A DNA stretch of 27,544 nucleotides, from positions 1 to 27,544 of the forward strand of contig DAITAC010000058.1 of assembly GCA_036824465.1 (NCBI GenBank). Reading direction: 5' to 3'. Positions 22,873 to 27,544 of this stretch are shown here, one piece after another. The notes under the pieces are model-generated. The model worked only from the letters and a program-made list of their open reading frames with translations. It was not told where the DNA came from and searched no databases. Source of the stretch: JAKOQB01 sp036824465. GTDB lineage: Bacteria > Pseudomonadota > Gammaproteobacteria > Burkholderiales > Burkholderiaceae_F. Positions within the stretch are counted from its first letter, which is position 1. The number at the start of each line of letters is the position of its first letter. Position numbers and translations under genes: made by a program.

Positions 22873-24894
22873 TCAGATCTGCACCGCCAGCCGCGTCGCC
22901 TGCTCGATCGCCTTCGCCGCATCCAGTTCGGCCGCGACGTCAGCGCCGCCGATCAGGCGCGCCCCGATGCCGCGCGCCCTGAGGCCTTCGTACAGATCGC
23001 GCTCGCTCTCCTGGCCGGCGCACAGCACCACGTGATCGACGTCGAGCACTTTCGTTTCACCATTCACTGAATAGTGCAGTCCGGCGTCATCGATCGCGAT
23101 GTAACTGGCGCCGGCAATCATTTTCACCCCCGCCTCGTGCAGCCGGGCCTTGAGAATCCAGCCCGTGGTCTTGCCGAGGTTCGCGCCCAGTTTGTCCGCC
23201 TTGCGTTGAAACATGTGCACTTCGCGTGTGCGCCGCGATGGTTCCTTCGCCGCGTGACTCAGTCCACCTGTCGTCGCGGACTGATCGACGCTCCACGCAC
23301 TCAGGAACTTGTCCGGCACAAGTGATTCATCAGGGTCGCCGAGCAGGAACTCCGCCGCGTCGAAGCCGATTCCGCCGGCACCGATGATTGCCACTCGGTG
23401 ACCGACCTGCCTGCGACCCGTAAGCACATCGACGTACGACATCACCTTGGGATGCTCGATTCCGCGCAGGTGAGGCACGCGGGGCTTCACGCCGGTGGCG
23501 AGCACGATCTCGTCGAATGAATCGCGCGCAAGCGACTCGGCGTCGGCGCGCACGCCGAGTTTCACGTTCACGCCCAGCCGCTGCAGCCGCACGCGGAAGT
23601 ACCGCAGCATTTCGCTGAACTCGGACTTTCCCGGCACGACGCGCGCCATATTGAGCTGCCCGCCGAGCGCGCTCGCCGCCTCGTACAGATGCACGTCATG
23701 ACCGCGCTCGGCCGCGTTGATCGCGAAGGACATGCCCGCGGGCCCCGCGCCCACCACGGCGATTCGCTTGTGGCGCGCGATCGGCGTATCGACGAACTCG
23801 ATCTCGCGCCCCGCGCGCGGGTTGACGAGACAGGTCGCCGAGCGCTCAGTGAAGATGCGGTCGAGGCACGACTGGTTGCACGCGATGCAGGTGTTGATCT
23901 CATCGGCCCGTCCTTCGCGGACTTTGCGCGCGAAGTCCGGGTCCGCGAGCAGTGGCCGCGCCATCGACACCAGGTCGGCCACACCATCGGCGAGCAGCGC
24001 CTCGGCGAGGTCCGGAGTGTTGATGCGATTGGACGCGATCACCGGGATTGACACCGCCTGCTTGACGCGCCGGATCGCGAAGGTCCACGCGGCGCGCGGC
24101 ACGCTGGCGGCGATCGTTGGCACGGGAGATTCGTGCCAGCCGATGCCGGTGTTCAGCATGTTCGCGCCGGCGTTCTGCACGCGGCGCGCCAGTTCAATCG
24201 TCTCGGCGGCCGGCACGCCGCCTTCGACCAGGTCGATCGAAGAGATGCGATAGATCAGCAGGAAATCATCGCCGACTGTCTTGCGCACCGCTTTCAGGAT
24301 TTCGACCGGGAGGCGTGCGCGATTGTCGAATGAGCCGCCGAACGCATCGGTGCGCTGATTAGTTGCCGGCGCGGTGAACTCGTTGATCAGATAGCCTTCG
24401 GAGGCCATGATCTCCACGCCGTCATAACCAGCCAGGCGCGCAAGCAGCGCGGTGTGCGCGAAGTCATCGATCGTGCGCCACACTTCGTCGGTCGTGAGCG
24501 CGCGCGGCGTGAAGCGGTTGATGCGCGCCCTGATCGCCGATGGGCCGACGCACTCCGGCAGCTTGGCGTAGCGCCCCGTGTGCAAGATCTGCAGCGCGAT
24601 GAGTCCGCCCGCGCGGTGCACCGCATCGCAGACCGCGCGGTGCGGTTCGAGCTGGGATTCGTCGTTGAGCAGCGGTCCATCGGGTTCGATGCGACCTTCG
24701 AGGTTCGGCGCGTAGCCGCCCGTCAAAAGCAGTCCCGTTTCGCCGCGGGCGCGAACCGCGTAGAAGGCCGCGAGGCGCTCAAGCGGTCGATCGAGGGTCT
24801 CGAGGCGCGTGTGCATCGCGCCCATCACGATGCGGTTGCGCAGCGTCAGGAAGCCGAACTCGAGCGGCGAGAGCAAATGGAGGTGGCTGCGCAT
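22873..24894 (-). CDS. fadH: NADPH-dependent 2,4-dienoyl-CoA reductase (FadH-like)
   Basis: 673 residues from ATG 24894, matching the family length (E. coli 672). It reduces 2,4-dienoyl-CoA during beta-oxidation of unsaturated fatty acids, using FMN, a 4Fe-4S cluster and FAD. Domain order: an OYE-like TIM barrel starting LLSPLEFGFLTLRNRIVMGAMH, with an active-site Tyr in EGYLINEF and His in GIGWHES; the cluster cysteines in CIACNQSCLDRIFTERSATC (C-x2-C-x3-C-x11-C); an FAD site VVGAGPAGMSFAINAAERGH; an NADPH site IIGAGGIGFDAAEFLLG. The upstream in-frame ATG 24924 is an alternative with a weak distant GGAG. Other OYE/FeS flavoenzymes (trimethylamine dehydrogenase, enoate reductases) share the plan, but the HTRLE and FGFLTLRNR marks favour FadH. 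It converges on the operon end and appears unrelated to it. Confidence 0.92.
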   Translation of the reverse strand: MRSHLHLLSPLEFGFLTLRNRIVMGAMHTRLETLDRPLERLAAFYAVRARGETGLLLTGGYAPNLEGRIEPDGPLLNDESQLEPHRAVCDAVHRAGGLIALQILHTGRYAKLPECVGPSAIRARINRFTPRALTTDEVWRTIDDFAHTALLARLAGYDGVEIMASEGYLINEFTAPATNQRTDAFGGSFDNRARLPVEILKAVRKTVGDDFLLIYRISSIDLVEGGVPAAETIELARRVQNAGANMLNTGIGWHESPVPTIAASVPRAAWTFAIRRVKQAVSIPVIASNRINTPDLAEALLADGVADLVSMARPLLADPDFARKVREGRADEINTCIACNQSCLDRIFTERSATCLVNPRAGREIEFVDTPIARHKRIAVVGAGPAGMSFAINAAERGHDVHLYEAASALGGQLNMARVVPGKSEFSEMLRYFRVRLQRLGVNVKLGVRADAESLARDSFDEIVLATGVKPRVPHLRGIEHPKVMSYVDVLTGRRQVGHRVAIIGAGGIGFDAAEFLLGDPDESLVPDKFLSAWSVDQSATTGGLSHAAKEPSRRTREVHMFQRKADKLGANLGKTTGWILKARLHEAGVKMIAGASYIAIDDAGLHYSVNGETKVLDVDHVVLCAGQESERDLYEGLRARGIGARLIGGADVAAELDAAKAIEQATRLAVQI

Positions 24895-25135
24895 TCGGAT
24901 TACAGGGGACAGCCGATGGAACATCAAGCGGTGAGCTCCATCACCACTATAGCGGGTGCCCTTACTGCGCGTTGAGGCACGCGTTGCCGTTCCGCGGATT
25001 GAACCACGGGGGGCTTTTGGCGAAGTCCCGTGTTCGCAATGTGGAAGGTGCGCCCATTCGGGTGAGTGCAACAAACGTGAGTTCTTCTTGAGGCTGCTCC
25101 CTCAGCAGTTCTGAACTCTGGCACTCGCCGTTGCG
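24895..25135. other. Intergenic stretch without recognisable genes
   Basis: No family-like reading frame, promoter or RNA was recognised. A short inverted repeat (CACGGG at 25005-25010, CCCGTG at 25027-25032) is present but has no T-run. Minus-strand codons 25135-25100 look like a continuation of the small broken gene that ends at 25136. Confidence 0.4.
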
Positions 25136-25252
25136 TCAACGCGCGAACTCGGCGTCGAGTACCGTCAACAAGTCCTGGGCCTCAGCCTCGTAGGCGGAGG
25201 AGGCGAGCTCTCGCAGTTGTTTGCGCTCGGACTTCGTGTCGTCCACGTGCAT
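25136..25252 (-). pseudogene. Truncated small gene downstream of the antitoxin
   Basis: A 38-codon frame on the minus strand: it begins MHVDDTKSERKQLRELASSA and then reads YEAEAQDLLTVLDAEFAR before TGA. This resembles the N-terminus of a family of short proteins often found near toxin-antitoxin and mobile genes, of the form 'LReLA..AYE.EL...L..Fe.W..GEi.s.EL'. Beyond the stop the same frame reads RNGECQSSELL, so the TGA (25136-25138) may replace a Trp TGG codon. Later similarity is lost. It follows the antitoxin gene by 19 bases in the same direction. The family resemblance is from memory of the pattern and is not secure; it may simply be a short unexpressed frame. Confidence 0.3.
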
Positions 25253-25271
25253 TTCCAACGGTACCCAACGT

Positions 25272-25622
25272 CTAAGCGGAACGGCGCATCGCGGTCTTTG
25301 CGGCGCGTTCGCTCGAGCGTGAACTTAGCCGCCGTTCGTTCTTTACAAAACGAATCTGCACGCGGTACCCAAGCGCCTTCGCGTACCTCTGCAAGGTCGC
25401 AATCGACGGAGAATGCTTCGGAGCGGCGGACTCAAGCCGTGCGATCGCGGATTGCGTGGTTCCGACACGTTCCGCTACTTCCGCCTGTGTCAAACCCGCT
25501 TCGACCCTCGCCTTGAGGACCTCGTCGAGAAAGGCGAACTCATCGTCCAGCGCGTCGTACGCCTGCTTCACGTCCGGTCGCGCAAACGCGCGTGCCTTGA
25601 ATTGCTTGAGGGTGCTACTCAT
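25272..25622 (-). CDS. HigA-type XRE antitoxin
   Basis: 116 residues. A helical N-terminal part (KQAYDALDDEFAFLDEVLKARVE) precedes a helix-turn-helix of the Xre/Cro type at about 43-90: AGLTQAEVAERVGTTQSAIARLESA followed by SIATLQRYAKALGYRVQIRF. The C-terminal tail is Arg/Ser-rich (RRLSSRSSERAAKTAMRRSA). It should bind and neutralise the toxin and repress the operon through the palindrome at 25950-25967. The ATG at 25622 overlaps the toxin gene's 3' end by eight bases, with the toxin first, the HigBA order. The N-terminal length is somewhat longer than the minimal HigA, as in the HigA2/NadS-like group. Confidence 0.9.
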   Translation of the reverse strand: MSSTLKQFKARAFARPDVKQAYDALDDEFAFLDEVLKARVEAGLTQAEVAERVGTTQSAIARLESAAPKHSPSIATLQRYAKALGYRVQIRFVKNERRLSSRSSERAAKTAMRRSA

Positions 25623-25941
25623 GTGCGATGTCCTTCATTCGGTTCTGCGCGATTTGCAATTCCTTGGCGGGTGTCTTGTCGGTCTTCTTCACGAACTGGT
25701 GTAGGAAGACGATCCGACGATTGACGACGGTGCAGTAAAACACTCTGGCGATCCCCTCCGCAGCCTTGATCCGCAGCTCAAAAAGCCCACCGCCCATAGC
25801 TCGGGTATGCGGCATGCCAAGGTCCGGACCGAAAACTTCCATCCTCTCCGCGTATCTCAGGAATCGGGCGACGAAGCCGCTCGACAGGGCGAGGATTTCA
25901 TCCTCCACCCGCTGGCTGTAGAAGGTAATCCTCCAAGTCAC
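25615..25941 (-). CDS. HigB/RelE-type toxin (phage Gp49-like)
   Basis: 108 residues, beginning MTWRITFYSQRVEDEILALS from a GTG start at 25941. The RelE-like fold is suggested by the pattern ILALSSGFVARFLRYAERME, the strand region MGGGLFELRIKAAEGIARVFYCTVVNRRIVFLHQFVKKTDKTP, and a final helix AKELQIAQNRMKDI. The FELRIK...RVFYC and 'HxFxKKtxkTP' features are typical of the phage-derived Gp49-like/HigB toxins, ribosome-dependent mRNA interferases. Followed by the antitoxin gene with an eight-base overlap. The start coincides with the expected transcription start of a strong promoter just upstream, so the mRNA may be leaderless. Confidence 0.9.
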   Translation of the reverse strand: MTWRITFYSQRVEDEILALSSGFVARFLRYAERMEVFGPDLGMPHTRAMGGGLFELRIKAAEGIARVFYCTVVNRRIVFLHQFVKKTDKTPAKELQIAQNRMKDIAHE

Positions 25942-25947
25942 TGACGG

Positions 25948-25975
25948 ATTATAGCGTTATTGCTATATTTTGCAA
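25948..25975 (-). promoter_or_regulatory. Promoter of the toxin-antitoxin operon
   Basis: On the minus strand a -35 box TTGCAA (25975-25970) and a perfect -10 box TATAAT (25953-25948) are separated by 16 bases. The predicted transcription start falls near 25941-25942, at the GTG of the toxin gene. Confidence 0.7.
25950..25967. promoter_or_regulatory. Palindromic operator TATAGC-N6-GCTATA
   Basis: A perfect inverted repeat overlapping the -10 box and the spacer of the toxin-antitoxin promoter. The position and size fit autoregulation by a dimeric Xre-type antitoxin. Confidence 0.65.
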
Positions 25976-26304
25976 CCGCGATAACAAGGGCTGACGTCGT
26001 GGCGACCGGCGCTGCGCGGCATGATCGCGCGACGACGATAACGGTCACTCTGGCATGATCCACCAGTCTTGGCGGAACGTGAGAAGCTGGCCGACAGCCT
26101 CGTTCGCATTTTTCGCCGAAGGCGGTTGTAGGAAAACTAGGTCCTTGCCGCAAACGACTTCCCGGCCTGATTGCGAACTCACACAATCTGTATTTCAGCG
26201 GTCGTCCGCGCTGCGGTGCAGCCGGTGAAGACATGATTGGCGCGAGACTTCGGCCGGCAGCACGCGGCCATGAGCGGCTGCTGGCGGACGGCCGTCTTGA
26301 GGCA
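25976..26304. other. Intergenic stretch upstream of the toxin-antitoxin promoter
   Basis: No complete gene recognised. Plus-strand frames end in basic peptides (for example ...EKLADSLVRIFRRRRL ending at about 26132) that look like gene tails, so decayed mobile-element sequence is possible, but I could not assign a family. Confidence 0.35.
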
Positions 26305-26514
26305 AGTCAGTTGATGAACAGGGCCCGCTTGCTCAAGCGCGTCTTTGACATCGACATGCAGCACTGCCCGAACTGCGGTGGCGGCGAGCTCAAGATAATC
26401 GCGGCCATCCTCGAGCGACCGGTGATCGAGAAGATCCTGACCCACCTGGGGTTGGATCCACGGCCGCCGCCCAGGGGCCGGGCCGGTGAGCCGAGGCCGC
26501 ACTTCGCTGGCTAA
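26233..26514 (+). pseudogene. Truncated IS91-family transposase, C-terminal fragment
   Basis: The recognisable part is RARLLKRVFDIDMQHCPNCG followed by GGELKIIAAILERPVIEKILTHLGLDPRPPPRG. This is the conserved C-terminal tail of IS91-like Y2 transposases, including a zinc-type CPNCG. A complete transposase has about 400-500 residues; here only the last ~70 remain. The ATG at 26233 and the ~25 codons after it do not look like the family and are probably unrelated sequence fused by deletion. An extra Gly follows the CXXC compared with the usual CPNCGGELK. No ribosome site precedes it. It is a relic, not a functional gene. Confidence 0.8.
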
Positions 26515-26812
26515 GCCGCACCCGTCGTCGGACACACATCGCCACAAACCGCACTGCCGCACGGCAGGCGGGATGGAGCTGCGCGCCGAGTCGGCACGAC
26601 GTCGTCGGCACCAAGATCAACCCTGGGAATGAGGCTAATGAAGCGCCCTGCGAGCGGCGCAGGACCAGTTGAGTGGGCACAACGCGGCGATCGAGGCGCC
26701 AAGTCCAAGCACTTCAGGCCGCCGCGAGCACACCGCGAGCCGGTCCCGTGGCCAGTATTGGGCCTTGCCGAGGGCGTTTGAAACTCCTATGCTCCCGGAC
26801 CGTCAAACGCCC
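26305..26812 (+). mobile_element. 3' remnant of an IS91/ISCR-type insertion sequence with oriIS-like end
   Basis: It contains the last ~70 codons of a Y2 rolling-circle transposase, and about 260 bases later a hairpin resembling the oriIS of IS91/ISCR elements. That order (transposase 3' end, then oriIS) is the normal one. The 5' three quarters of the transposase and the terIS end are missing, so the element cannot move by itself. The left boundary is approximate. Confidence 0.65.
26772..26812. repeat. oriIS-like hairpin GGGCGTTTGA/TCAAACGCCC
   Basis: Perfect 10-base arms (26772-26781 and 26803-26812) around a 21-base loop containing CTCCTATGCTCCCGGACC. The left arm and loop resemble, with small differences, the GCGTTTGAACTTCCTATAC-type oriIS of ISCR/IS91 elements. 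It marks the probable right end of the element. Confidence 0.6.
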
Positions 26813-26899
26813 GCCGGCAGCCCAAAGCATTGTTCACTGAGCGCCAGCTGCCTTTGGGTTTACAAAGGGGCGCATTCGCAAAGAAGGAGGATCGTTCCC

Positions 26900-27400
26900 A
26901 TGGCCGACAAGATCGACACGATTCCGGACAGGACGAGGTGGGAGATCGCCACGAAGGGTCTCACAGGCGCGTACATGGCAATCTCCAACGAGCTGATTCG
27001 GGCCGTGGGGCAGCAGAAGTTCGAGACGTTCAACGGGGGGCTCTGGTTCGAGGCTGGGAAGGGCGCCAGGGAGTTCGCCGCCAGCCTCGGCATGCCCGTT
27101 GACGCCCCAGGCGACGTCGAAGGCATCATGCACCTGCTGGCCAAGGCGTCAATGGGGCCGGAGTTTCAGTTCGACGTCGTTGAATCCACGAAGGACCGGT
27201 GTGTGGGACGGACCACCGAGTGCCCGTGGCACAAGCGCTGGAAGGAACAGGGTGCCGGCTTCGATACCTGCGGCGCCGGGCACCAAAAATGGGGCGAAGG
27301 CGCCGCCGAAAGCCTGAACCCGAACTTCACGTTCAAACTCACAAAGAACATGGTCAATGGCGACTCGCACTGCGAGTGGGTCGTCGAGCGCAAGAAGTAG
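26900..27400 (+). CDS. L-2-amino-thiazoline-4-carboxylic acid hydrolase-like protein (ATC_hydrolase/DUF6125 group)
   Basis: 166 residues from ATG 26900, with a strong AAGGAGG nine bases upstream. There is no signal peptide or membrane segment, so it is cytoplasmic. The N-terminal helical half (RWEIATKGLTGAYMAISNEL, then FEAGKGAREFAASLG) is followed by a Cys/His-rich half: VGRTTECPWHKRWKEQG, FDTCGAGHQKWGEGAAESLN, FTFKLTKNMVNGDSHCEWVV. The spacing of C-P-W, D-T-C and the closing 'GdshCeW' matches proteins annotated as ATC hydrolases, whose Cys residues act in hydrolysis or metal binding. In most genomes these are only annotation transfers and the substrate is unknown. The gene begins 87 bases beyond the oriIS-like end, so it may have been carried in or had its control region rearranged. 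I am moderately sure of the family. Confidence 0.75.
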   Translation: MADKIDTIPDRTRWEIATKGLTGAYMAISNELIRAVGQQKFETFNGGLWFEAGKGAREFAASLGMPVDAPGDVEGIMHLLAKASMGPEFQFDVVESTKDRCVGRTTECPWHKRWKEQGAGFDTCGAGHQKWGEGAAESLNPNFTFKLTKNMVNGDSHCEWVVERKK

Positions 27401-27544
27401 GGACCCGATCCGGCGACTTCTTGGGCGGGTAATCGCCCGGGCCTACGGCGTCTTCGGGCGCCCAATCGCGCGACTTGCAGGACCGCAGTGGGTCGAGGGC
27501 GGCCTCTCATTTCGCTGGGGAACTCTTCGGGTTCGCCGCGCCCG

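Noticed and set aside
22873..25074. A 733-residue FadH
   Set aside because: The extra N-terminal residues are unlike the family; ATG 24894 gives the expected length.
27421..27465. Terminator after the last gene (TTGGGCG/CGCCCAA and inner GGGCG/CGCCC arms)
   Set aside because: Short arms, a long loop and no T-run; in such GC-rich DNA this is expected by chance.
1..27544. CRISPR arrays, tRNA or rRNA genes, riboswitches, prophage
   Set aside because: No spaced direct repeats, cloverleaf-like segments, rRNA sequence or phage structural genes were recognised on either strand.

Overview
The window is high-GC bacterial DNA with dense gene packing. The order FAD-linked oxidase, DUF2069, wrbA, diverging from a YihY/BrkB gene, together with dusA, suggests a betaproteobacterium, probably Burkholderiales-like. 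This is inferred from gene order and protein style, not from a marker gene. The assembly is draft or metagenomic: the 100-N run at 8560-8659 is flanked by two identical 55-base ends, so it is an unmerged contig overlap.

Region 1 (1-5199) is ordinary chromosome. It holds the 3' part of dusA, a convergent minus-strand run (wrbA, DUF2069 membrane protein, FAD-linked 2-hydroxyacid dehydrogenase, DUF4124 protein) joined by 4-base overlaps, and a divergent YihY/BrkB membrane protein. A 428-base gap (5200-5627) follows.

Region 2 (5628-22803) is the interesting part: 17 plus-strand genes with overlaps or gaps of at most 85 bases, almost certainly one operon. It combines a redox half and an energy-transducing half. 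The redox half has an ApbE flavin transferase, a tri-heme lipoprotein resembling the alpha subunit of hydrazine synthase, a second lipoprotein with an unusual CX4CH motif, a TlpA thioredoxin, a 74-residue DUF4266 lipoprotein carrying a likely ApbE flavinylation site and a CGC tail, and a DUF3570 outer-membrane barrel. Two more outer-membrane barrels (one with a periplasmic SH3 domain) and a small periplasmic protein accompany them. The energy half has three TPR proteins (two lipoproteins), a small exported protein, an ExbB/TolQ/AglR-type channel, two ExbD/TolR-type proteins, and a TonB-like protein with an AgmX/PglI C-terminal domain. The parts list of this half parallels the Myxococcus Agl-Glt envelope machine (AglRQS, GltE, GltG/GltJ, barrels). 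My reading is a proton-motive-force driven, envelope-spanning complex coupled to a flavin/heme electron-transfer module. Its substrate is unknown.

Region 3 (22873-24894, minus) is a 2,4-dienoyl-CoA reductase (FadH-like).

Region 4 (24895-27544) is accessory DNA. It has a truncated small gene, a HigB/HigA-type toxin-antitoxin pair with a clear promoter and operator and a possibly leaderless GTG start, a decayed IS91/ISCR-type transposase 3' end with its oriIS-like hairpin, and an ATC-hydrolase-like gene directly beyond it. I saw no tRNA, rRNA or CRISPR array.
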